Notes under the pieces: generated by a model
Database searches by the model: none
Told to the model about the DNA's origin: nothing
The model's input: the letters and a program-made list of their open reading frames with translations, nothing else
Part shown: positions 18,318-26,584 of the stretch, piece after piece
Position numbering within the stretch: the first letter of the stretch is position 1
Layout of the letters: each line of letters starts with the position of its first letter
Translations under genes and position numbers: made by a program
NCBI GenBank assembly: GCA_016711485.1
Contig: JADJSX010000023.1
Span: forward strand, 1,319,001 to 1,383,000
Source: Leptospiraceae bacterium
GTDB lineage: Bacteria > Spirochaetota > Leptospiria > Leptospirales > Leptospiraceae
Length of the DNA: 64,000 nucleotides
Direction of reading: 5' to 3'

Positions 18318-18324
18318 ATATTTT

Positions 18325-19830
18325 TTACTCTTTCGGTCTTTCTAATTTGTCTGGATACTCACCAATAGCCACTTTTAGCCATACAAGGTTTAGTTGTTTT
18401 TGTAACTTTATTCTATTTAAATCTTCTTTGGCATTTTCTCGTGCAATTTCGGAAGTTAATAAATCTAAAATATTAGCAGACTTTCTATTGTAATCTCTAA
18501 GAATTGTTTTGTAATTACTTTCCATTGCATTTAATGCTGTCATATAACTTTCTTCGGCTAGTTTCGTGTGAGAATAACTGTTGTATGCCTTACGAACTTC
18601 TTCTCGGGCAAATCGAATTGATTGTGTAAGTTGTAATCCTGCTTGCCGTTCTAGTGATTCTGCCTGTTTCACTGCCGCCGATACTGTACCCATTGATAGA
18701 AGTGGAATTTGTAATACAAATTGATTCACCAAGTCTTTTGAATTTCCTCCTGACGTATTTCCTGTTGGGAAAGTGTAAAATGTGTCTATAGAAGCTGTGG
18801 GTAGGTGACCACCGTATGCTTTTAATACTTCTGACTTTGCGATTTCCAAATTTAATTTTGCGGCATTCACATCATGTCGAGACTCTACTGTTTTTTCGGC
18901 TTCGGAAAGATCGAACGTTACTGGTAATTCGTTTGTATTTTGTAATTTAAACATGGAATCCAAACCAGTTAAAAATGCCATTGTATCTCTCATTTGGGAG
19001 AGAGTATCTGTTATCCCCAATATTTCAGCTTCTAGTTTGGCTAATTGTGCGGTTATACTTGATAATTCGGAAGATTTATTTCTGCCTAAATTAACTCTTC
19101 TTTCTAATTCAGATTTAGATTCATTTGTTAGTTTTAAAATTTGTTTTTTATTTTCTAAATTACTTTCTAGTTGTAGCAAATTATAATAAGCCTGTGCAAT
19201 TTCTAGAAACATTCTTCCTTCATCGTATCTTAGTTCTAAATGTCTAAGTTTTACTTCATGTTTAGAATTTTTATAGGAAGTCCATTCATTTAACCCTGTC
19301 ATAATTGGGATATGTAACACTAACCTCGCACCCGGACGGACTAGGGGAGAAGTAGCAGTCGAAGTATTTGAACCTCCAAATACCGGAGAGTTCGTTATAT
19401 TATAAGGCGTAGAAATATTTGTACCATAGTTTTCGTTACTGTATGCGTTAATTAGATTATTTCTATTTCTAATCTCTCGATCATGTGCTGTATGGTTGGG
19501 AGTGGTTACAAATTGTTGGTATCTGAAAGCAAGTGTAGGAAAAAAACTAGCAAAGAAAGAATCTTTTCTTGCCTCTGCTTGTATTATCGCTTCTTTTTTA
19601 ATTGCTATACGCTCTGTTTTTTGAAGTGCTGAATGAAATAATTCGGCGAGGTTATAATTTGTTTCATTCGTTCGTTTTATTATTTTTGTTTCATTAATGA
19701 CTTGATCGGGGAGTGGCTCTGGGTTGATTTTTGTTTCCCTTCTTGTTTCTTCGTGGTTACACTGAAATAGAATTAAAAATAAAAGAATTAGTTTTTGATT
19801 TTTCAAATTAACAATTAAATTGTATATCAT
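18325..19830 (-). CDS. TolC-family outer membrane efflux lipoprotein
   Basis: This 501-aa outer-membrane channel protein has a signal sequence ending in ILFQC, so it is probably lipidated as in OprM/NodT types. Two TolC repeats can be seen: long amphipathic helices (residues about 60-110 and 190-260, then 320-370 and 400-480) with the family pattern of ALQ..R...A..., and beta segments rich in Ser, Thr and Asn between them. It is upstream of the RND pump in the same operon and should form the exit duct for it. The adaptor would need to come from another locus. Confidence 0.88.
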   Translation of the reverse strand: MIYNLIVNLKNQKLILLFLILFQCNHEETRRETKINPEPLPDQVINETKIIKRTNETNYNLAELFHSALQKTERIAIKKEAIIQAEARKDSFFASFFPTLAFRYQQFVTTPNHTAHDREIRNRNNLINAYSNENYGTNISTPYNITNSPVFGGSNTSTATSPLVRPGARLVLHIPIMTGLNEWTSYKNSKHEVKLRHLELRYDEGRMFLEIAQAYYNLLQLESNLENKKQILKLTNESKSELERRVNLGRNKSSELSSITAQLAKLEAEILGITDTLSQMRDTMAFLTGLDSMFKLQNTNELPVTFDLSEAEKTVESRHDVNAAKLNLEIAKSEVLKAYGGHLPTASIDTFYTFPTGNTSGGNSKDLVNQFVLQIPLLSMGTVSAAVKQAESLERQAGLQLTQSIRFAREEVRKAYNSYSHTKLAEESYMTALNAMESNYKTILRDYNRKSANILDLLTSEIARENAKEDLNRIKLQKQLNLVWLKVAIGEYPDKLERPKE

Positions 19831-20152
19831 TCTGGAAATAAGACCTAATATTCTGATTTATGTTCCAAGTTTTGGTTGTAAAAAAATAAAGATAGTTCAA
19901 TTTTTAGAATTTTCAATTTCTAAATAAAAAGTAACTACAATGTATAACTTTTTGTCACAGAGATATTTTAAGAGAGTTTAGTTGCACAGAATATTGTTTT
20001 TTTACAATTCATGGGATCAATATTTTGAATAAAAGTATAAATTCCCTCGGGAGTTTACGACTTGCAGTGTTGGAAATAACTTGACGTAAGTTTATAAGTA
20101 TTTAATTTTAATTCTCGTTATCATTATAAAATAAAAATAGGAGTTTTACTTT
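19831..20152. other. Divergent intergenic region
   Basis: These 322 AT-rich bases separate the efflux operon (minus) from the Rnk-like gene (plus) and should hold promoters for both. I see no gene. An AGGAG ribosome site at the right edge serves the plus-strand gene. Confidence 0.5.
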
Positions 20153-20563
20153 ATGTTAAAAAATAACGCTTTAATTACCGAACTAGATAAAGAAAGAATA
20201 TTGAAATTATTAAAAGAAGGATATAGTTTAAATTCCAATCAATATTTGAGTGCTAGTTTCGAAAAGGAAATTAAAAAAGCAAAAGCATTAAAGTCAGAAA
20301 AAATTCCCTCTGACGTCATTACAATGCGTTCTAAATTTCGCCTAAAAGATCTTGGCACAGGTCAACGTTATGAGTATACACTAGTGTATCCGCAAGAGGC
20401 AGACTCTGCAGAGAAAATTTCAATATTGGCTATTTATGGTCCTGCAGTTTTTGGTTCTCGAAAGGGGGATGTTGTTCGATGGGATTTGGAAAACGGAACA
20501 AAGTTTTTTCAAGTAGATGAAGTTATTTACCAACCAGAAGCTTCTGGTCATTGGGACTTATAG
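20153..20563 (+). CDS. rnk: GreA/GreB-family regulator, Rnk-like
   Basis: The 136-aa protein has a short helical N-terminus and a C-terminal GreA/GreB FKBP-like domain. Matching motifs are VITMRSKFRLKDLGTG, TLVYPQEAD, SILAIYGPAVFGSRKGD and QPEASGHWDL, which is the Rnk pattern (a regulator named for its effect on nucleoside diphosphate kinase that binds RNA polymerase). It lacks the long coiled coil of GreA, so transcript cleavage activity is not expected. AGGAG lies before the ATG. It is a single gene, converging with the OmpA-type gene. Confidence 0.85.
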   Translation: MLKNNALITELDKERILKLLKEGYSLNSNQYLSASFEKEIKKAKALKSEKIPSDVITMRSKFRLKDLGTGQRYEYTLVYPQEADSAEKISILAIYGPAVFGSRKGDVVRWDLENGTKFFQVDEVIYQPEASGHWDL

Positions 20564-20590
20564 ATTTTATATTATACAATAACTTTGCAA

Positions 20591-20610
20591 GGGCGCTATT
20601 TCTAGCACCC
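20591..20610 (-). terminator. Candidate terminator of the OmpA-type gene
   Basis: GGGCGCT (20591-20597) and AGCACCC (20604-20610) form a 7-bp stem with one wobble pair when read on the minus strand, 14 bases after the stop codon. The T tract is weak. Confidence 0.45.
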
Positions 20611-20623
20611 TATAGTATTTATT

Positions 20624-23110
20624 TTATCTCTTTGGCATAATTACAATGTCAACACGTCTGTTAGCGGCACGGTTGGCTTCAGAATTATTTGGTTTAACAG
20701 GATTTTTTTCTCCAAGACCAGCTGCGGCAAATTGTGTTTTGCCTAATTCTCCTCTATTCAAATACTTTAATACAGTCAAAGCACGTTCAAAAGAAAGGTG
20801 CCAGTTGTCCTTGAATTGACTTCCTTCAGGTAAAGGACGATTATCCGTATTTCCTTCTATTTGGATTCTATCCGAAGAGTGTTTTCTTAATACACTAATT
20901 ACTTTGTCTAAAGTTCTTTTTCCTTGGGTTGTTAATTCCTTTGAGCCAGATTTAAAGTTGACGCGGCTTCCAAGGCTAACAATAGTTTTCCCGTCTTTAG
21001 AAGTAACCTGTGTTTCGGTCGTAGAATTTGAACTGGATTTATTTCCTTTTCTGATTTCTTTTTCTAGAGCATCTTCGAGTTTTTGTGATTGGAGAGTTAA
21101 TCGTTCAATTTCCTCTTTGTGTTTTGCACTTTCTTCTTCGAGTTGTTCTTTCGAAGAAGCTAAATCTGTCTCAAGTGTTTCTTTATCTTCTTTTAATTCA
21201 CTGATTTCTTTTAAGAGAGAATCCATTTTTGTTTCGTATTCTTTTCTTACGGCTTCAATAGACGCGGATTTTTGATCGAGTTCCTTCTCATTTTTGCCTA
21301 TGTTGGACTCATTTTTTTTCTTTTCATGATTTATTTTGTCAATTTCTGCATTTATTTCTTTGATTTTTGCGATTTTTTGTTCTTCAGTCAAAGTTTTATC
21401 TGATTCAATACTTTTTATTTTTGCATTGAGTTCAGATAGTTTGTTATCAAGTGATTTGTCTGCTTTAGACGCATTGATATCTCTCTTTAGTTGATCTCTT
21501 TCTTTGGTTAGAATTCCAAGTTCTGCTTCCAATTGGTTAATTCGAGTTTGTGCTTCTGTTACGGTTTTATATGTAGTTTCTGTTGTAGTTTTAACAGAAT
21601 CTGCAGTTGGAGTTGTAGTTGTTTTTGCTGGATCAGGAGTTGTTCCTACTGCACCCGTAGCAGTTTTAGAATTGCTGGTGTTGGTTTCCGTGGTAGATGT
21701 GACCGTTGTTGTGGTAGTAGTTCCGTTTGGTGTTGTTGTGCCTGTATTTAGAGGATTGGTTTTTGAATTGTACATATTATTGTAATTTGTATCCAATTCT
21801 TTTTGCAATTTATCTCTTTGTTTGGTCATTTCTGCCAGATCTGCTTCTAGTTTTTTAGCTTTTGCTAGAGCTTCCTCTAAACTTGGATTGGAAGGAATTA
21901 CTGTTGCGTTATTTGTGCTAATAGAAGGTTCTTTTTTTGCATTGTTTTCTACAGTAGTATATGGGTTTGCCGCTGTAGTTACGTTTACAGTTTTATTATA
22001 TCCATAAATGGCAGCTATATCTCTCTGAAGTTGGTCTCTTTGGTTTGTTAAATTATTTACCTGTGCTTGAAGATCTGCGATTTTTTTGTCTGAATCTGTA
22101 CTAACTGTATTTGTAGAGTTTGTTTCTTTGCTAGAAGATACGGTTGTTGTAGATGTAGCAGTTGGGGCTACAGTAGTGTTTGCGTTAGTTGGTTGTGTTG
22201 GATTTGCTTTAGCAGTTGCTAATTCTTTTTGTAATTTATCTCTTTCCGCAATTACTTCTGAAAGTTTGGTTTCTAGACTTTTGACTTTTGCTTCTGAATC
22301 TTTCAGTTTTGTATCATCACTTGGTGTTCCTGAAGTAGTCGAAGATTTGCCATTATCCGCTACTGTATTTACAGGAGTTGTCGATCTGGTGTTTTCTGTT
22401 ACTGTAGATGTTGTCGTGGAAGTCGTAACTACATTTGGAACTGGCTGATTTCCTTTTAGGCTTTGAATATAACTGTAAGTAGCCGCAAGGTCTCTTTGAA
22501 GTTGGTCTCTTTGATTTGTAAGACTATTTACTTGTGCTTGTAAATCTGTATTATTTGCATTAGCCGACGGGGTAGTTGATTTAGAAGTTGTAGAAGTAGA
22601 ATTTTTTTCTACTGATTCTTTTTCTGCTCTAAGTGTAGCAATAGAATTTTCTAAAACTTTCACTCTATCCTGAGCTTGTTTTTCTGCAAAGATTTTTGCT
22701 TGTAGGTCTCTTTCTACTTGGTCTTTTTGTCTTTTGGTTTCTGCTAATTCCTTTTCAAGAGTAACAATTCTATCGTCTGAACTTCTGCTTACACTGTCTC
22801 GAGAGGAAATGCGGGAGTTTTTATCGGCTTCCAATTCGGAATTGATTTTTTTAAGGCGATCATTTTCTGATTTTAATGCGTCAGTATCAGCTTTGTATTT
22901 TGCTTCTAGTTCCGCGTATTTTTTTTCGATAGCCTCTTTTTCGGCGGTACGGTTAGTTACTTCTGATTTCCAATAGAAAATCATTGGTTCTTTTGCATTT
23001 GGGTCTGCTGGAACTTTTTCTGTTTTAGTTTCTTGTGCGATCGTTAGATCATGACTTATTGCTAAGAAAATAAGTCCATAAAATAGAGAGCGAATGTACT
23101 TTTGATTCAT
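20624..23110 (-). CDS. Coiled-coil OmpA/MotB-domain protein
   Basis: This 828-aa exported protein has a cleavable signal peptide. From about residue 55 to 690 it is mostly coiled coil, interrupted by Thr/Asn/Ser-rich linkers. A unit with the core LQAQVN.LTNQRDQLQRD occurs twice almost unchanged, and variants recur up to four or five times (LEAELGILTKERDQLKRD and others). The last 120 residues are an OmpA-like peptidoglycan-binding domain with VNFKSGSKELT, IQIEGNTDNRPL and NRAANRRVDIVI. It probably spans the periplasm while gripping peptidoglycan. The repeats could vary in number between strains. Confidence 0.85.
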   Translation of the reverse strand: MNQKYIRSLFYGLIFLAISHDLTIAQETKTEKVPADPNAKEPMIFYWKSEVTNRTAEKEAIEKKYAELEAKYKADTDALKSENDRLKKINSELEADKNSRISSRDSVSRSSDDRIVTLEKELAETKRQKDQVERDLQAKIFAEKQAQDRVKVLENSIATLRAEKESVEKNSTSTTSKSTTPSANANNTDLQAQVNSLTNQRDQLQRDLAATYSYIQSLKGNQPVPNVVTTSTTTSTVTENTRSTTPVNTVADNGKSSTTSGTPSDDTKLKDSEAKVKSLETKLSEVIAERDKLQKELATAKANPTQPTNANTTVAPTATSTTTVSSSKETNSTNTVSTDSDKKIADLQAQVNNLTNQRDQLQRDIAAIYGYNKTVNVTTAANPYTTVENNAKKEPSISTNNATVIPSNPSLEEALAKAKKLEADLAEMTKQRDKLQKELDTNYNNMYNSKTNPLNTGTTTPNGTTTTTTVTSTTETNTSNSKTATGAVGTTPDPAKTTTTPTADSVKTTTETTYKTVTEAQTRINQLEAELGILTKERDQLKRDINASKADKSLDNKLSELNAKIKSIESDKTLTEEQKIAKIKEINAEIDKINHEKKKNESNIGKNEKELDQKSASIEAVRKEYETKMDSLLKEISELKEDKETLETDLASSKEQLEEESAKHKEEIERLTLQSQKLEDALEKEIRKGNKSSSNSTTETQVTSKDGKTIVSLGSRVNFKSGSKELTTQGKRTLDKVISVLRKHSSDRIQIEGNTDNRPLPEGSQFKDNWHLSFERALTVLKYLNRGELGKTQFAAAGLGEKNPVKPNNSEANRAANRRVDIVIMPKR

Positions 23111-23211
23111 TATGTTACCTTTAAATCCTGAGAGTTGGATTAATCTAAAAAATTCTACAAAAAAGAGTCAAGAAAGAAGTTTTTTTCTTGAATAATTTTT
23201 TTCAATTAGTG

Positions 23212-23239
23212 TTTACACATTGTTTGAATAGAATACAAT
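23212..23239 (+). promoter_or_regulatory. Putative promoter of the MORN operon
   Basis: TTTACA (23212-23217) and TACAAT (23234-23239) are separated by 16 bases and lie 26 bases ahead of the first MORN gene start. This is a near-consensus sigma-70-type arrangement. Confidence 0.6.
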
Positions 23240-23264
23240 GCAACAAAGGATTATATATTTTTGA

Positions 23265-24602
23265 ATGAAAAAAAGATTTAACGATTTGGTGAAAATTTTA
23301 ACAACCTGTATTTTTTTTCTGATTATTACTTTCTCTAACTCAATTTATTCAGATGAATGTGTGAGTGGTAATTGTCAAAACGGATTAAGTACTTTATTTT
23401 TCTCAAATGGAGATAAATACACAGGGAATTTTAAGAATGGAAAACAAAATGGAAGAGGGATGATGACCTTTGCGAAAAGGCCTGATTCTGACGGAAATTT
23501 AATTTATGCCTCCAAATATTCGGGAGAATTTAAAGAAGGGAGATTTAACGGAAAAGGTACAATGTATTTTTACAATGGTGCGCAGTATGAAGGAGAATTC
23601 CGAGATGATAAATTTAATGGATCGGGAATTTACCTTTTTCCCAATGGAAATAAATACGAAGGTGAGTTTAAAGACGATTTAAAACACGGAAAAGGCACCC
23701 TTACCTACACGAACGGAAATAAATACATAGGTGAATTCAAATACGATAAATTTGACGGAAAAGGAAATTATACCTACCCAAATGGGGATACATACGACGG
23801 AGAATTTCAAAATGAATTGAAACATGGGCGCGGAACGTATACATTTGCAGATGGAAGAATCTATTCAGGTGGATTTAAGGACGACAAACGCCACGGTTAC
23901 GGGACATATATTTATGGCGGCGGTATTAAGTATACAGGCGATTTTGTGGATGAAAAGTTTGAAGGAAAAGGGACAATTACTTATACGAATGGTGTATCGT
24001 ATACAGGCGAATTTAAAGATTATAAGTTTTCTGGAAAAGGCACGATTTCTTATCCAACTGGATCCAAATATACGGGCGATTTTAAAGAGGGTAAACCAGA
24101 TGGGGAAGGAACCTATATTTTTAATACTGGCAAAAGGTATACCGGTGGCTTAAAAGATGGAAAGTTCGATGGATACGGGATTTTAAGGTATGCGAACGGG
24201 GATGAGTATACCGGCGGATTTAAAGATGGTAAGTTTGAGGGACAAGGCAAAGTCTCGAAAAAGAACGGGGAAACCTTCATTGTAGAATTTAAAGACGGAC
24301 TATTTAATGGGCAAGGGACTATGAAGTATGCGAATGGAGATAAATACGTCGGTGAATTTAAAAATGGAAAAAAAAACGGCCAAGGATTGCTAAAGTTTAA
24401 GGATGGAGCTGTTTATGAAGGTGGGTTTAAAAATGACAAATCGCACGGAAAAGGAAGTTTAATGTTCGCTGAAGGGGATAAGTATGTTGGAGATTTTGAA
24501 AACGGAGATTTCAATGGGCAGGGGACTATGTTCGATAAAGATGGAAATGTAATTTATTCAGGAAAATGGATCAATGGAGATCCCGAAGGAGGAATGAAAT
24601 GA
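23265..24602 (+). CDS. Exported MORN-repeat protein 1
   Basis: The 445-aa protein has a signal peptide (hydrophobic stretch at about residues 12-28) and then a short Cys-containing head (CVSGNC). The rest is about 16 to 17 MORN repeats of 23 residues with the pattern NGDKYxGEFKDxKxxGxGTxxY. MORN repeats form long beta-hairpin rods that bind lipids or proteins in eukaryotes. Their bacterial role is poorly known. Export suggests a periplasmic or surface scaffold. It overlaps the next gene by ATGA and shares the Cys-head with it and with the third protein, so the three are tandem paralogues. Confidence 0.88.
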   Translation: MKKRFNDLVKILTTCIFFLIITFSNSIYSDECVSGNCQNGLSTLFFSNGDKYTGNFKNGKQNGRGMMTFAKRPDSDGNLIYASKYSGEFKEGRFNGKGTMYFYNGAQYEGEFRDDKFNGSGIYLFPNGNKYEGEFKDDLKHGKGTLTYTNGNKYIGEFKYDKFDGKGNYTYPNGDTYDGEFQNELKHGRGTYTFADGRIYSGGFKDDKRHGYGTYIYGGGIKYTGDFVDEKFEGKGTITYTNGVSYTGEFKDYKFSGKGTISYPTGSKYTGDFKEGKPDGEGTYIFNTGKRYTGGLKDGKFDGYGILRYANGDEYTGGFKDGKFEGQGKVSKKNGETFIVEFKDGLFNGQGTMKYANGDKYVGEFKNGKKNGQGLLKFKDGAVYEGGFKNDKSHGKGSLMFAEGDKYVGDFENGDFNGQGTMFDKDGNVIYSGKWINGDPEGGMK

Positions 24603-25162
24603 GCAAAATTTTTTTTCTTGGTATACTAGTCAGTGTAGCTAGTTCCTTTTCTCTATATGCTGGAGATTGTACAAGCGGTAACTGTGTGAATGGACAAGGA
24701 ATAATGACTTTTCCAAATGGTGACAAATACATAGGAGAGTTTAAGACTGAACGAAAATCTGGATATGGTGTTTACTATTTTGTAAATGGCGATAGGTATG
24801 AAGGCGATTTTAAGGATGATTACCCTGACGGACATGGAAAGGCTTATTTGGCAAATGGCAACATCTACGAAGGAGAATTTAAGAATAACTTCCCGAACGG
24901 AAAAGGCACCATGCGTTATCACAATGGCAACGTATATATAGGGGAATGGAAACAAGGTTTGAAGGATGGTTTTGGAACCATGAACTATGAAAATGGCAGT
25001 CGTTATGTAGGCGAGTGGAGAAACGGAAAAAAACAAGGACAAGGAAATTTTACGCAATCTACCGTTGCTTCCAACGGAGAAATCAAACGACCACAGAAAT
25101 CAGTGGAAACTAGAATGACCGGAGAAAAAAAATCTACACCTTTTTGGTCAGGAACAAAATAA
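24599..25162 (+). CDS. Exported MORN-repeat protein 2 (short)
   Basis: I chose the ATG at 24599 (MSKIFFLG) because GAAGGAGG precedes it by a few bases and a signal peptide follows. The longer frame from 24566 has no such support. The mature protein begins with the shared CTSGNC head and has five MORN repeats, then a basic Gln/Arg/Lys-rich tail of about 35 residues ending FWSGTK. It is a short paralogue of its neighbours, coupled by an ATGA overlap to the first. Confidence 0.85.
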   Translation: MSKIFFLGILVSVASSFSLYAGDCTSGNCVNGQGIMTFPNGDKYIGEFKTERKSGYGVYYFVNGDRYEGDFKDDYPDGHGKAYLANGNIYEGEFKNNFPNGKGTMRYHNGNVYIGEWKQGLKDGFGTMNYENGSRYVGEWRNGKKQGQGNFTQSTVASNGEIKRPQKSVETRMTGEKKSTPFWSGTK

Positions 25163-25189
25163 TCAAATCGGAATAAGGAGAATTGGACA

Positions 25190-26536
25190 TTGTCAGTAAA
25201 AAATTTATATTTAACATTTCTTTTTTTATTTCCATTTATTCATGGAATTGTAGCAAGCGATTGTATTAGCGGAAATTGCAACGATGGACAGGGAACAATG
25301 GCATATTCTTCCAATGAGAAGTATTCGGGGGAATGGAAAGGCGGACAAAAAAACGGGAAAGGTGTATACGTTTATGCCAATGGCGATAAATACGACGGAG
25401 AATGGAAAAATGGGAATTTCTTAGGACAAGGAATTTTTACTTTTGCTGATGGCGGCAAATACGTAGGTCAGTTTAAAGGAAATTCTTTTCATGGATACGG
25501 TACATTTTATTATCCAGATGGTTCTAAGTATACCGGGCATTATGTGGGTGGTAAACGAAATGGATTTGGGACATACACCTATCCAGATGGGGCAGAGTAT
25601 TCAGGTGAATTTAAGGACGAAAAGTTTTCAGGACGTGGAAAATACAAATACGCAGACGGAGATCAGTTCGTTGGCGAATTCAAAGAAGACCGTTTTCACG
25701 GAGTAGGTGTACTTACTTTAAAAAATGGAGACAGATACGAAGGCGAATTTAGAGGTGGTCTCAAGGAAGGAGCCGGAACTTATGTTTTTGCGAATTCTAG
25801 CAAATACGTTGGCGAATTCCACAAAGACAAATACCACGGACAAGGTACGTATTATTATTCAGATGGAGATAAATACGAGGGAAGTTTTAAGGATGATAAA
25901 TTTAGTGGCGATGGAATTTACACATTTGTAAACGGAACTCAATACATCGGAAAATTTGACAATGACCAGTACAGCGGTAAGGGAAAGGTAAATTACAGCG
26001 ATGGAAACAAGTATACCGGCGAATTTAAAGATGATAAATACCATGGAAAAGGAAGTTTGGTATATGCAAATGGAGATTCCTATGTCGGTGAATTTAAAGA
26101 TGGTGAATACTCAGGTAAAGCTACGTTAACCTATGTAAATGGCGACCGGTATATAGGGGATTTTGATAATGGAAAAAGAAATGGCAAAGGTTCCTATTTT
26201 TACTCCAATGGGGATAAATACGTTGGCGAATTTAGAGATGATAAATATCACGGAAAAGGTCTTTATCGGTTTGCCGACGGAAGTCAGTACAAGGGAGATT
26301 TTAAAGATGATAAATATAACGGCAATGGAATTTATGTTTATACATCAGGTGATAAATACTCTGGAGAATTTGTAAATGATCTTCGTAATGGAAAAGGTGT
26401 TTATATCCTTGCCAATGGAACAAAATATGAAGGCGAATATAAAAACAATAAAAAAGATGGTAATGGGATTCTTTATGACAAATCAGGGAAAATTATTTAT
26501 TCCGGAATTTGGATAAATGGAGAACCTCGCAAGTGA
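25190..26536 (+). CDS. Exported MORN-repeat protein 3
   Basis: The 448-aa protein starts with TTG, with AAGGAG about 9 bases ahead. A signal peptide is followed by the CISGNC head and about 17 MORN repeats, ending in IIYSGIWINGEP, which closely matches the end of protein 1 (VIYSGKWINGDP). Some repeats alternate HG and SG before the conserved Gly. DNA repeats between the units are similar enough that recombination between the first and third genes is plausible. It is probably the third gene of an operon running to 29 kb. Confidence 0.87.
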   Translation: MSVKNLYLTFLFLFPFIHGIVASDCISGNCNDGQGTMAYSSNEKYSGEWKGGQKNGKGVYVYANGDKYDGEWKNGNFLGQGIFTFADGGKYVGQFKGNSFHGYGTFYYPDGSKYTGHYVGGKRNGFGTYTYPDGAEYSGEFKDEKFSGRGKYKYADGDQFVGEFKEDRFHGVGVLTLKNGDRYEGEFRGGLKEGAGTYVFANSSKYVGEFHKDKYHGQGTYYYSDGDKYEGSFKDDKFSGDGIYTFVNGTQYIGKFDNDQYSGKGKVNYSDGNKYTGEFKDDKYHGKGSLVYANGDSYVGEFKDGEYSGKATLTYVNGDRYIGDFDNGKRNGKGSYFYSNGDKYVGEFRDDKYHGKGLYRFADGSQYKGDFKDDKYNGNGIYVYTSGDKYSGEFVNDLRNGKGVYILANGTKYEGEYKNNKKDGNGILYDKSGKIIYSGIWINGEPRK

Positions 26537-26584
26537 AAATGGATTATTAAGAATATGAAAATAAAATAAAACGGATGTTTGTGA

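Noticed and set aside
21504..22448. Plus-strand frames opposite the OmpA-type gene
   Set aside because: The Val- and Ser-rich translation is the complement of Thr/Asn repeats.
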